DNA of 64,000 nucleotides, taken from a marine gamma proteobacterium HTCC2148 (lineage in GTDB: Bacteria > Pseudomonadota > Gammaproteobacteria > Pseudomonadales > Halieaceae). The notes beneath the pieces are model-generated. The model was not told the DNA's origin, did no database searches, and worked only from the letters and a program-made list of their open reading frames with translations. The stretch is taken from the NCBI GenBank assembly GCA_000156295.1, contig DS999222.1:268966-332965 (forward strand), read 5' to 3'. Each line of letters starts with the position of its first letter. Positions within the stretch are counted from its first letter, which is position 1. Position numbers and translations under genes: made by a program. Positions 34,831 to 43,814 of the stretch are shown here, one piece after another.

Positions 34831-35532
34831 CTAGCTTTCCTTTTGCCCCAGATTCGCGTGTAACACAGCACCATTTATTACTGGATGGTGATGCGCCCAT
34901 TGAATGAGCTCGGCGATTTCACGCGGTTGAATAAGGCGGCCAAAACTGTTCATGCTGCCAATAGAGGCTTCGACTTCCGGATCCGTGCCAATGTGGGTGC
35001 GCAGCATTTCAGTATCGGTGAAGCCGGGGCACACCAATGCCGTGTGAACGCCTTTGCCCATCATGTCCTGACAGGTGGCGCGCATCATCCCCAACTGCGC
35101 ATGTTTGCTGATAACGTAACTGAATGAACCGGGAACGGCTTTCTCGGAGAGTGTGGAGCCCACATAAACAATGCTGGATCCGGTTTTCATGAGTGGCAGC
35201 ATGGCCTGATTAATACTATTTATAGCAACAACGTTGGTTTCCAGAACCTCTCGCAGACTGTCGCTTTGGCATTCATCGCTGGCGTCCTTGCGCATTTGGC
35301 TGGCGTTATGTACCAATGCGATGTGTTCCACATCAGCGAGTGCATCAGTCAGGACCGTCATACATTCGCGGATAGAATCAGCACAGGATAGGTCGCAAGG
35401 CAGGTTGTTGACCGCATCCAGAGGGCAGGGTCTGCGGGACAAATTGAACACCATATAAGAATCTGCCAGGAACAGCTCCGCTGTTTCTTGACCAATGCCC
35501 ACACTGGCCCCAGTGATAATAGCCGCTTTCAT
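34831..35532 (-). CDS. Short-chain dehydrogenase/reductase
   Basis: A 233-residue SDR with Rossmann motif TGASVGIG (7-14) and active-site Tyr/Lys in FSYVISKHAQLG; Ser before it in YVGSTLSE. The start is taken at ATG 35532 (GGTGGAAA in front); the frame extends to 35559. The overall sequence (RRPCPLDAVNN..., HNASQMRKDA, CPGFTDTEML) resembles sepiapterin-reductase-like SDRs, a group that acts on pterin side chains, but this is a family resemblance only. The divergent gene at 35657 is PTPS/QueD-like, and the gene behind it is a YhhQ transporter, so a pterin or deazapurine job is plausible. Confidence 0.8.
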   Translation of the reverse strand: MKAAIITGASVGIGQETAELFLADSYMVFNLSRRPCPLDAVNNLPCDLSCADSIRECMTVLTDALADVEHIALVHNASQMRKDASDECQSDSLREVLETNVVAINSINQAMLPLMKTGSSIVYVGSTLSEKAVPGSFSYVISKHAQLGMMRATCQDMMGKGVHTALVCPGFTDTEMLRTHIGTDPEVEASIGSMNSFGRLIQPREIAELIQWAHHHPVINGAVLHANLGQKES

Positions 35533-35656
35533 AAGTTTCCACCGATTGAGAAGGCCCAAGGGTTAATGATTTACGTCAACGCGTCAAGGGACTGTTGCAG
35601 TTGCGCTTATCAGTGGTAGAGCCGACAATGTTGCAAATTGTACGCAAGGCACAGCA

Positions 35657-36139
35657 ATGGCGGATTACATCTCTCTTTACATCGACAAAGAGTCCCACAA
35701 GTTCTCAGCGGCTCACTACACGATTTTTTCGGCAACAGAGCGCGAACGCTTGCATGGTCACAACTATTCCGTCTCGGCGCGTTTTGTAGCAGCAATGGGG
35801 GATAATGGCTTTTCCGCTGATTACAACGTTTACAAGACTCGTCTGGCCGTATTATGCGAAGAGTTGGATGAATACATGCTGTTGGCAGCAGATTCTCCTT
35901 ATCAGCGTATTGAAGACGAGGGAAACTTCTTTCGAGTGCATTTCAATGACGAGGAAATGTTGTTTCTGAAAAGCGATACGCTGGTCTTGCCGTTGCGCAA
36001 TGCCACGGTCGAAGAGTTTTCTCGCTATCTTTTGGATAAGTTAATCGCCATGTCTGCTCCAGGCGAGCTCAGCGAAGCCGAGCTGTTTGTCGCCTCCGGG
36101 CCCGGCCAAAAGGCTGGAGCGCGCTGGTGTAGCGATTGA
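35657..36139 (+). CDS. PTPS/QueD-like protein lacking usual catalytic residues
   Basis: A 160-residue tetrahydropterin-synthase-fold protein. The zinc triad is visible: H20 in FSAAH and H33/H35 in LHGHNYSV. The nucleophilic Cys that precedes the HGH motif by four residues in QueD and PTPS is Arg29 here (ERERLHGH), and the Asp-His pair (LDH) is LDE (D71-E72). The late ATVEEFSRYLL keeps the Glu helix. So the fold and metal site are there but the classical chemistry is probably not. It could be one of the variant PTPS groups with a different substrate. It is divergent from the SDR/transporter pair, and the operator region between them is 124 bases. Confidence 0.75.
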   Translation: MADYISLYIDKESHKFSAAHYTIFSATERERLHGHNYSVSARFVAAMGDNGFSADYNVYKTRLAVLCEELDEYMLLAADSPYQRIEDEGNFFRVHFNDEEMLFLKSDTLVLPLRNATVEEFSRYLLDKLIAMSAPGELSEAELFVASGPGQKAGARWCSD

Positions 36140-36161
36140 GTGACTTGATGCCAGGCTGCTC

Positions 36162-38195
36162 TTAACTTGCGATCCCGCAGTGACGCAGCAGTGGTTCAAT
36201 GTCTGGCTCGCGCCCTCGGAATGCTACAAAAGCCTCCATGGGCTCCTTGGAACCGCCTACTTCCAGCACTTCTCTCTGAAACGCTGCTCCGGTTTCAGCA
36301 TTAAAAATGCCCTCGTCCTCAAAGCGGGAGTAGGCATCTGCAGAGAGCACTTCAGCCCATTTATAGCTGTAATAGCCTGCGGCATAACCTCCGGCAAAAA
36401 TGTGACCAAAACCATGCTGAAAACGATTGTAGCTGGGGGCGGGGATAACGCTCACTTTGGCGCGAACATCATCCAACAGCGCCTGAACGTCGCTTGCATC
36501 ACCTCCCTGCCAGTTGCGATGCAGGAGAAAATCGAACAGCGCAAATTCCAGTTGGCGAGCCATCTGCATTGCCGATTGGAAATTTTTCGCTGCCAGCATT
36601 TTCTCCAACAGTTCCTGGGGCAAAGGCTCGCCGGTTTCGTGGTGTCCTGAAATAAAGGCCAACGCGTCAGGTTCCCAGCACCAGTTTTCCAGGAATTGAC
36701 TGGGGAGTTCTACAGCATCCCAGGCGACGCCGTTGATACCGGAGATGGCAGCCACTGTTTGCTGCGTCAGCATGTGATGCAGGCCATGTCCAAACTCATG
36801 AAACAGGGTGGTCATTTCGTTGTGAGTGAGCAGGGAGGGAGCGTCGCCAATAGGCGGTGTAAAGTTACAGACCAGATAGGCCACCGGCAGTTGCAGATCG
36901 CCATCGTCGATGCGCCGCACCCGACAGTCATCCATCCAGGCCCCGCCTCGTTTTTTGGGACGCGCGTAGAGGTCCAGGTAAAAGCGGGCAATAAGGCTAC
37001 CATTGCTCAGTAAGTTATATAGCCGGGCATCTGGGTGATAACTATCGAAGTCTGTTACTTCCTCGACCGTGACACCGTAGAGTCGATTTACCACTTCAAA
37101 CAGGCCAGGCAGAACCCGGTCTACCGGCAGATAGGGACGAATGTCTTCCTGCGAAACCTGATAGCGTTTCTCTTGCAGTTTCTCACTGTAGAAACCCGCA
37201 TCCCAGGCATTGACTGTTTCCGCGCCAAACTCCTGTTTGGCAAAGACCTGCAGCGCTTGCCATTCCTCTACGGATTGCTCCCTTGATTTTGCTGCCAACT
37301 GCTCTAGAAATTCGACGACCTGTGTGGGTGTATCCGCCATTTTGGTGGCCAGCGACAGCTCTGTGTAATCAGAAAAGCCAAGCAGTTGCGCCAGTTCCTG
37401 GCGTAAATCCAGAGTTTCCGCCATCAGTGCGGAGTTATCCCATTCGCCCGCGTTGGGGCCCTTGTCAGAGGCTCGCGTGCAGCTAGCCTGATAAACCTCT
37501 TCTCGCAGTTTGGCGTTTTCGCAGTAAGTGAGTACCGGGATTAGAGAGGGGAACTCCAGGTTAATCAGGTAGCCTCCTGCTCCCGCTTGTTCGGCCGCCT
37601 GCTTTGCACTCGCCAGTGCCGTGTCAGGCAGTCCCGCAAGATCTTCCCTGCTAACCTGCTTGGACCAGGCATTGGTTGCATCGAGGACATTTTCGCTGAA
37701 TTTACTGCCCAGTTCCGACAAGCGCTTCTTGAGTTCTCCATAGCGCTGTTTATCCTTCTCTGGAAGCGCCACACCTGCCAGACGAAAATCTCGCAATGCG
37801 TTGTCCAGGGCTTTGCGCTGTGCCGGATCCAGTTGCGCAGCCTCATCCCCTTCAGCGATTTGGGTGTAGGCCTGAAGCAAACGTTGGTGCTGGCCCATCC
37901 AGGTTCCATATTCAGACAGCATTGGCAGGCAGGCGTTGTAGGCCTCTCTCAAGGCGTCGCTGTTGCAGACACTGTTAAGGTGAGACACCGGCGAAAAAGC
38001 GCGAGACAGTTCGTCGTCCATTGCTTCAATAGGTCGCAATAGGTTATCTGCACCGTACTTTTTTGTTTCGTCCAGCAGCGCCTCGATTGCCTTTTTATTA
38101 CGTTCAATAATCTGTTTGATGGCCGGTTCGATATCCCCTGTCTCAATGGTTGAAAAAGCGGGAAGCTCGCGGTGTTGCAGTAGTGGGTTGGTCAT
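36162..38195 (-). CDS. prlC: Oligopeptidase A
   Basis: A 677-residue M3-family zinc metallopeptidase that degrades short peptides, including cleaved signal peptides, in the cytoplasm. The zinc motif HEFGHGLHHML lies about two thirds along, and the downstream Glu ligand is in the WDAVELPSQFLENW stretch. The N-terminal NPLLQHRELPAFSTIETGDI is typical for PrlC. It is near full length (E. coli 680). It follows the DEAD-box helicase gene on the same strand by 63 bases, with a hairpin in between, and its end faces the PTPS-like gene. Confidence 0.93.
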   Translation of the reverse strand: MTNPLLQHRELPAFSTIETGDIEPAIKQIIERNKKAIEALLDETKKYGADNLLRPIEAMDDELSRAFSPVSHLNSVCNSDALREAYNACLPMLSEYGTWMGQHQRLLQAYTQIAEGDEAAQLDPAQRKALDNALRDFRLAGVALPEKDKQRYGELKKRLSELGSKFSENVLDATNAWSKQVSREDLAGLPDTALASAKQAAEQAGAGGYLINLEFPSLIPVLTYCENAKLREEVYQASCTRASDKGPNAGEWDNSALMAETLDLRQELAQLLGFSDYTELSLATKMADTPTQVVEFLEQLAAKSREQSVEEWQALQVFAKQEFGAETVNAWDAGFYSEKLQEKRYQVSQEDIRPYLPVDRVLPGLFEVVNRLYGVTVEEVTDFDSYHPDARLYNLLSNGSLIARFYLDLYARPKKRGGAWMDDCRVRRIDDGDLQLPVAYLVCNFTPPIGDAPSLLTHNEMTTLFHEFGHGLHHMLTQQTVAAISGINGVAWDAVELPSQFLENWCWEPDALAFISGHHETGEPLPQELLEKMLAAKNFQSAMQMARQLEFALFDFLLHRNWQGGDASDVQALLDDVRAKVSVIPAPSYNRFQHGFGHIFAGGYAAGYYSYKWAEVLSADAYSRFEDEGIFNAETGAAFQREVLEVGGSKEPMEAFVAFRGREPDIEPLLRHCGIAS

Positions 38196-38227
38196 TGTTT
38201 CGGCTCAGTATCTTGTCGACGCAGCTC

Positions 38228-38246
38228 CTACCCCGCAAAGGGGTAG
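38228..38246 (-). other. Small hairpin between helicase and prlC
   Basis: A perfect 7-bp stem CTACCCC/GGGGTAG with loop GCAAA in the 63-base gap upstream of prlC. There is no T run on either side. It might affect mRNA processing or attenuation; I cannot say more. Confidence 0.35.
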
Positions 38247-38258
38247 GGAACATGCAGG

Positions 38259-39581
38259 TTACTTTTGGGGTTTCTTCTTCATCAGCGGCGCGAAGCCATC
38301 GCTGGAAACAGTCTTTCCAGAGCCGGGTTTACCTTTGCTCTTCTGGTTTCGGGCTCGGGTCTTACTTTTATCGGCGGTTGATTTGCTACGTTTCTTTTTG
38401 GTCCCAGCAGATTTGCCAGAGCCCTTGGTTTTCTTGGGGCCACTGTAACGCGCTTTCAAGCCGGGCAGCGACCGTTTTTCGAATTCTAGGTTGAGGTAGC
38501 GCTGAATGCTGACCATCAGGTTCCACTCCAGGCCGCTCACCAGTGATATTGCCAGTCCTGTTGCGCCAGCGCGCCCGGTGCGTCCGGTGCGATGCAGGTA
38601 GTCGTCGCCTTTTTGCGGCAGGTCGTAATTAACTACCAGATCGATGTCTTTGACGTCCAGCCCGCGCGCTGCCACGTCAGAAGCGCAGACCATATCCACC
38701 TTGCTGTCACGAAACTGGGTCATGACATGCTTGCGCTCCTCAGTGCTCATTTCGCCGTGAAGGCAGCCGCAGCGCAGGCCGTGGTGACTCAATAATCCAG
38801 CCAATCTCTGTGCGGTGGTGCGCTTGTTGGCAAACACCAGTGCGCGGGTAAACCCGCCCTTATCCATGAGCGCGCACAACAGCTTGTCTTTGTGTTCCTG
38901 CGAGTCAGCCAGAATGCGCTGGTGGTGGATGCTACTGTGTGGTTGTCTGAACTCACTGACCTCAATGGTCTGCGGGTCGCGCAACAGATCTTTTGCTACG
39001 CCCCCGAGGCCTTTATGTTTCAGGGTCGCGGAAAGCATAATCACCTGGCGCTCTGCGCCGCAGAAAGAGGCTAATTTCATCACATCATCGCGAAATCCCA
39101 TGTCAAGCATGCGATCTGCCTCATCCAGTATCAGTGTTTGCAGAGAACCCAGGTCGGCACTGCCTTTTTCACAGTGCTCCAACAGGCGACCGGGGGTGGC
39201 AATAATGAGTTCCGGGTTTTTTCGCAGCAGCGCCCTTTGGTACTTGAAGTCGGCACCGCCAGTAATGGCCTGAGCGCCCAGTTGGGTCTTCTGCATCAGA
39301 TCACGACAGTTCTTTTGCACCTGGCGAGCCAGTTCTCTGGTGGGAACCAATACTACCGCCAGTGCACCGGCCTTACGGTTGATGGGCGCACTGAGAATGC
39401 GCTGTAAGGTAGGCAGTAAATAAGCCACTGTTTTGCCACTACCCGTCTCGGCGGATACGCGTAAGTCAGTGCCTTCCAGAGCAGCGGGAATGACTTGTTC
39501 CTGTACCTCGGTCGCTTTTTCGTACTCCAGGGCGTCCAGGCCTAGCCGCAAGCCACGATCCAGCTCAAGTTGCTGTAGCAC
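38259..39581 (-). CDS. DEAD-box RNA helicase (SrmB/RhlE type)
   Basis: A 440-residue ATP-dependent RNA helicase. In order: Q motif region EKATEVQEQVIP (21-32), motif I AETGSGKT (44-51), PTRELA, TPGR, DEAD (in LILDEADRMLD), SAT, then the second RecA domain with HRTGRTGRAG (motif VI). The tail (about 385-440) is Lys/Ser/Gly-rich and probably unstructured, typical for RNA binding helicases that help ribosome assembly at low temperature. It is close to SrmB in length. It starts at ATG 39581, divergent from the transporter gene at 39631, with only about 50 bases between. Confidence 0.9.
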   Translation of the reverse strand: MLQQLELDRGLRLGLDALEYEKATEVQEQVIPAALEGTDLRVSAETGSGKTVAYLLPTLQRILSAPINRKAGALAVVLVPTRELARQVQKNCRDLMQKTQLGAQAITGGADFKYQRALLRKNPELIIATPGRLLEHCEKGSADLGSLQTLILDEADRMLDMGFRDDVMKLASFCGAERQVIMLSATLKHKGLGGVAKDLLRDPQTIEVSEFRQPHSSIHHQRILADSQEHKDKLLCALMDKGGFTRALVFANKRTTAQRLAGLLSHHGLRCGCLHGEMSTEERKHVMTQFRDSKVDMVCASDVAARGLDVKDIDLVVNYDLPQKGDDYLHRTGRTGRAGATGLAISLVSGLEWNLMVSIQRYLNLEFEKRSLPGLKARYSGPKKTKGSGKSAGTKKKRSKSTADKSKTRARNQKSKGKPGSGKTVSSDGFAPLMKKKPQK

Positions 39582-39630
39582 GTTGTTGTCTCTCTATATT
39601 AGTCATCTGTTATCATCGTAGGCTAATTAG

Positions 39631-41793
39631 ATGGGGAACAACAGTCTGCCCATGAGTCTGTCAGGGAGAATATTGGTCGGCCTTCTGGTCGGTATCGCTA
39701 CGGGCTTGTTTTTCGGCGAGATTGTCGCAGACCTGAAGCTGCTCGGCGATGTTTTTGTCAAATTACTGCAGATCACCGTCCTGCCTTACATTATTGTTTC
39801 ACTGATCGCGGGTTTTGGCCGTCTGCAAATGGAGCAGGCCAAGCAGCTGGCCTTGCGTGGCTCCATTGTCCTGTTGGCGATATGGGCTCTGGCGCTTGGC
39901 CTGATTTTCATTGCCGCTATGGCTTTCCCGGATATCGAGACTGCTTCTTTTTTCTCGGCGCCTAGTCGAGTAGAGGTAGAAAGGCCTGACCTTTTTGAGC
40001 TCTACCTTCCTGCCAATATCTTCTATTCTCTTTCCAATAACCTGGTACCTGCGGTTGTTTTTTTCAGCATTTTAGTCGGTGTTGCTATGATTCAACTGGA
40101 GGACAAGAGCGGCATACTGCCAGTTTTTGACGGCCTTACAGAGGCCATGTCACGTATTAATACGGCAATGGTGCAGCTCACTCCTTATGGCATTTTTGCA
40201 ATCGCAGCGGCAGCGGCTGGAACAATGACCATAGAAGAGTTGAGCAGAGTGCAGGTTTATCTCGTGACTTACGTATGCCTGGCGCTGTTGGTGACTTTCT
40301 GGATTTTCCCTGCTCTGGTAGCCACCTTGAGTGGCATCTCCTATCGCGAGATTCTGGATACATTTCGCGACACCTTGGTCACTGCCTTTGCCACCGGCAA
40401 CCAATTTGTTGTGTTGCCGCAAATTGCCGCAAATGCCAAGACATTATTGGCTCGTCATCATGGCGACGACGAGGACCATGCTGCGGCAGTTGATATTATT
40501 GTCCCCGTCTCTTTCAATTTCCCTTCGTTGGGCAAGCTTCTGGTGTTGCTATTCGTGCTTTTTGCAGCCTGGTTTACTGATACCGATCTGAGTTTTTCAG
40601 ATCAATTGTCTCTCGCATTCGGTGGCCTCTTCAGTCTATTTGGCAGTCTTAATGTCGCCGTTCCTTACATGCTTGATTCCCTGACAATACCGGCAGATAT
40701 GTTTCAGCTGTTCCTTGTAACGGGCATTGTTGTGGGCCGCTTTGGCGCCATGCTGGCTGCTTTACATATCATTGTGTTAGCGGTTATTGGACCGCTCGCC
40801 GTGGCCGGTAAATTGCACCTGCGCTGGAGTGCCCTGGGGCGCTATTTGCTGGTATCGACCGTTCTGCTGTTCCTGATGGTGCTTGCGCTGCAGCTGTATT
40901 TTCGCGCTTTTGTGCCACCACCCCCACCCCGGGACGCGGTGCTCTCCAATATTGAGTTGATGCAAGAGCGGGTGCCGGCACGCATTGTGGTGAACGTTCC
41001 AGAAGCCAGTGTTACCCAACTGGCGGGAACCCGTCTCGACCATGTATTGCGCACAGGTGTATTGCAGGTGGGTTATCGGCCCAATAATTTGCCCTGCAGC
41101 TTCATTACACCCAAGGGTGATTTAGTCGGTTTTGATGTTGAGATGGCCCATATTCTTGCTGAAGATCTTGAGGTGGAGCTCGAGTTCATTCCTTTTGAAT
41201 TCGACGGTCTCAAACGTATGCTGTCATCGGGGCAGATCGACATAGCGATGTCCTGCATTGCCAGCTTGCCTGATCGTTACTCTATCGCCAGTTTTTCTCG
41301 GCCTTATCTGGACCTGGCGCTTGCTTTTATTACCAAGGATCACCAGCGAGAATTGTTCCTTAATCCAGACAGTCTGCGCGCTTGGGACGACTTGACAATC
41401 GCACTGGTGAGTAGCAAATATTATCAAAGCCGACTGCAGCAGTTAGTTCCGGACGCGAACCTGGTTTACCTTGAGGCCGCTGAGGACTTTTTCAACGGTA
41501 ATGGTCAGGGAGCCGATGCCTTGCTGCTGACGGAAGAGGAGGGCGCGGCCTATGCCTATCGTTATCCGCAATATGGCGTCGTTACTACTGCTCGGCGGAT
41601 CGGCCTTCCCGCCGCCTATCCAGTGCCCAAAGGCGACATCGAAATGATGGAGTTCGTCAGCAACTGGATCGCCCTCAAGCAAAGTGAGGGCACTGTTGAT
41701 TACCTCTACGAATACTGGATGCATGGTGGGGCGACCAGGGCCAAGGCGCCCCGCTGGTCGGTGATTCGCGATGTATTGGGCTGGATAGACTGA
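39631..41793 (+). CDS. SDF-family symporter fused to a periplasmic solute-binding domain
   Basis: A 720-residue two-part transporter. Residues about 10-435 are a dicarboxylate/amino-acid:cation symporter (SDF/DAACS) core with about eight to ten hydrophobic segments (SGRILVGLLVGIATGLFFGE at the start). Residues about 455-700 are a bacterial solute-binding family 3 domain: LRTGVLQVGYRPNNLPCSFI, GDLVGFDVEMAHILAEDL, DRYSIASFSRPYLDLAL. Two SDF hallmarks are changed: the serine-rich hairpin-1 motif is ATGNQFVVLP, and the NMDGT motif region reads VPVSFNFPSLGK. Topology puts the binding domain in the periplasm, so it can pass substrate straight to the pore. It is divergent from the helicase gene and 78 bases before the phosphatase-kinase gene. 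Confidence 0.88.
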   Translation: MGNNSLPMSLSGRILVGLLVGIATGLFFGEIVADLKLLGDVFVKLLQITVLPYIIVSLIAGFGRLQMEQAKQLALRGSIVLLAIWALALGLIFIAAMAFPDIETASFFSAPSRVEVERPDLFELYLPANIFYSLSNNLVPAVVFFSILVGVAMIQLEDKSGILPVFDGLTEAMSRINTAMVQLTPYGIFAIAAAAAGTMTIEELSRVQVYLVTYVCLALLVTFWIFPALVATLSGISYREILDTFRDTLVTAFATGNQFVVLPQIAANAKTLLARHHGDDEDHAAAVDIIVPVSFNFPSLGKLLVLLFVLFAAWFTDTDLSFSDQLSLAFGGLFSLFGSLNVAVPYMLDSLTIPADMFQLFLVTGIVVGRFGAMLAALHIIVLAVIGPLAVAGKLHLRWSALGRYLLVSTVLLFLMVLALQLYFRAFVPPPPPRDAVLSNIELMQERVPARIVVNVPEASVTQLAGTRLDHVLRTGVLQVGYRPNNLPCSFITPKGDLVGFDVEMAHILAEDLEVELEFIPFEFDGLKRMLSSGQIDIAMSCIASLPDRYSIASFSRPYLDLALAFITKDHQRELFLNPDSLRAWDDLTIALVSSKYYQSRLQQLVPDANLVYLEAAEDFFNGNGQGADALLLTEEEGAAYAYRYPQYGVVTTARRIGLPAAYPVPKGDIEMMEFVSNWIALKQSEGTVDYLYEYWMHGGATRAKAPRWSVIRDVLGWID

Positions 41794-41871
41794 TACCCCA
41801 TTGGCAAGCGTGCCAAAATGGCCGATTACATCTAAACTCTGAGCATCAGCTTTTCTTTGGGGATTTCGCAA

Positions 41872-43761
41872 ATGCGTACTGTAATAACTGTCCTGCTGTT
41901 TTCGTTCTTTACGGTTGTTCTGCCTGTGAGCGCCTACGAGGTGAAAACCGCGTCGAAGGTTATTGCTTTCGCCGATGTTCACGGGGCATATGACGACTGG
42001 GTGTCACTGCTGCAGGAAGTAGGCGTGGTTGACGAACAGCTCAACTGGAGCGGTGGTAAAACGCATTTGGTTTCTGTGGGTGACCTTATCGATCGCGGCC
42101 CCGGGTCGCGTCAGGTGGTAGAGCTGTTAATGAAACTGGATGCCCAGGCGGACAAGGCCGGTGGTGCAGTACACATGACCCTGGGAAACCATGAAGTCAT
42201 GGTGATGACAGGTGATCTGCGTTACGTCTCCGCTGCCGAATTTGCTGCCTTTGCAGACGATGAAAGTGCGGCAGACAGGGAAGACTTATATGCGCAGTAT
42301 CGCCGCTATAACAGCGGGGGAGATGAGCTTACGGTTAGATCCACGTTTGATGAGCAGTATCCTCCCGGATTTGCGGCGCTGCGCAAAGCATATTCTACGG
42401 AGGGTGAGCTAGGCCGTTGGCTGCTTCAGCAGCCTTTCGTTATCAAGGTTAACGACAAGGTCTACATGCATGGCGGCATCGCTGACTCGGCCACCGATAA
42501 GTCTATCAAGGAGCTGAATAAAACATTGCAGGGAGAGCTTAAGGCGTTTCTCTCCAGCATGGATACGCTCTACAAGGCAGGAGTGATGCCCCGACACGTG
42601 AGTTACCACGATCGCCTCGGATTCCTGAATGCGCGGGTAGAGGAATTTGTTGCAGCGAACAGTAAAAAGAGAGCAGCTCCCTGGTTTGATGAGGTGCAGC
42701 AGGTTTTTGAGGCACAGGAAGCCTTTGTTTTTAGCTCTGACAGCCCCAATTGGTATCGGGGCACAGCGACCTGCCACCCACTATCGGAGTCTTTCAATAC
42801 CGAACGTTTTCTTAAGCGGGTAGGTGCGAAGCAACTGGTAATGGGACACACGCCAACGCGGGGAGATGTGCAGTCGCGTATGGATGGCTTGGCCATTCGT
42901 CTCGATACTGGCATGTTGAAAGCCGTTTATAAGGGACAGGCGTCCGCTCTTGTCTCTAACGATGGAAATGACTACGTACATTATTTGGGTAAGGGTCAGC
43001 GAGCCTTGCCGAAACCTGAGTCGACCAGTCTTTCACAAAAGTTGTCCGGGATGAGCGACCCCGAACTGGAAAACTTCATGCGCACGGCAGCGGTCATTAA
43101 CATCGAGGATATTGGCACGGGTATAACCAAGCCCAAGCGAGTCACTCAAGAGCGAGACGGTATTAGCAATGACGCGGTATTCAAGTATGAGGATACTCAC
43201 CCGGGTATGGAAAGTCGTGATCAGTATGTTGACCGCAGAAACAACGACAGCGATCGCTATCAATATGATGTTGCCGCTTACAAACTCGATCGAATGCTGG
43301 ACTGGCAAATGGTACCGACGGCGGTAATCTCAGAGGTGGATGGCACCGAAGGCGCACTGTCTGATTGGGTAGAAAAATCAATTAACGAACGCGATCGACT
43401 GGAAATGAATTTACCCTTTGAAGGCAGCTGTAAACAATGGGAGCAGTACCGGTTACGCTTTGTTTTTGACATTCTGATTTACAATGAAGACCGTAACCTG
43501 ACCAATATTCTATGGACTAAAGACGACTTTAAGATGAGGTTCATTGATCACAGTCTTGCGTTCAGAACTACCGAAAAGCGCCCCAAGCAATACAAGAAAG
43601 TAGATTTAGAAATTTCGGATCTGTTGCGGGAACGCCTGCTTACGCTTAATGAAGCAGACCTGAAAGCTGAGTTACTGCCGTTCCTGCACCCCAGGCAGAT
43701 TGAAGCGATCCTGGCTCGTCGAGATCTGATTCTGAAGGAAGGCAAAGGAACGGGGAGGTAG
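41872..43761 (+). CDS. Exported metallophosphatase fused to a kinase-like domain
   Basis: I start at the Met at 41872 (signal peptide MRTVITVLLFSFFTVVLPVS and Ala before the cleavage site); the frame is open from 41857. Residues are numbered from the 41857 Met. The first domain (about 33-340) is a Ser/Thr-phosphatase-like metallophosphoesterase with the full metal set: D40 and H42 in FADVHG, D76 in GDLIDRG, N111-H112-E113 in GNHE, H205 in MHGG and H331 in MGHTP. The second (about 415-580) has kinase-like marks: K443 in AVFKYED, YQYDVAAYKLDRML, DILIYNEDRNLTNIL with D545 and N550, and FIDHSLAF with D564. This resembles HipA, PI4K and Fam20 type kinases. It is probably periplasmic. Substrates are unknown. 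Confidence 0.75.
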   Translation: MRTVITVLLFSFFTVVLPVSAYEVKTASKVIAFADVHGAYDDWVSLLQEVGVVDEQLNWSGGKTHLVSVGDLIDRGPGSRQVVELLMKLDAQADKAGGAVHMTLGNHEVMVMTGDLRYVSAAEFAAFADDESAADREDLYAQYRRYNSGGDELTVRSTFDEQYPPGFAALRKAYSTEGELGRWLLQQPFVIKVNDKVYMHGGIADSATDKSIKELNKTLQGELKAFLSSMDTLYKAGVMPRHVSYHDRLGFLNARVEEFVAANSKKRAAPWFDEVQQVFEAQEAFVFSSDSPNWYRGTATCHPLSESFNTERFLKRVGAKQLVMGHTPTRGDVQSRMDGLAIRLDTGMLKAVYKGQASALVSNDGNDYVHYLGKGQRALPKPESTSLSQKLSGMSDPELENFMRTAAVINIEDIGTGITKPKRVTQERDGISNDAVFKYEDTHPGMESRDQYVDRRNNDSDRYQYDVAAYKLDRMLDWQMVPTAVISEVDGTEGALSDWVEKSINERDRLEMNLPFEGSCKQWEQYRLRFVFDILIYNEDRNLTNILWTKDDFKMRFIDHSLAFRTTEKRPKQYKKVDLEISDLLRERLLTLNEADLKAELLPFLHPRQIEAILARRDLILKEGKGTGR

Positions 43762-43814
43762 CCGTTCCACCCGGGTCTGTGAGTCGTATCGAATATGAAT
43801 TTGGAGCAGTGAGA

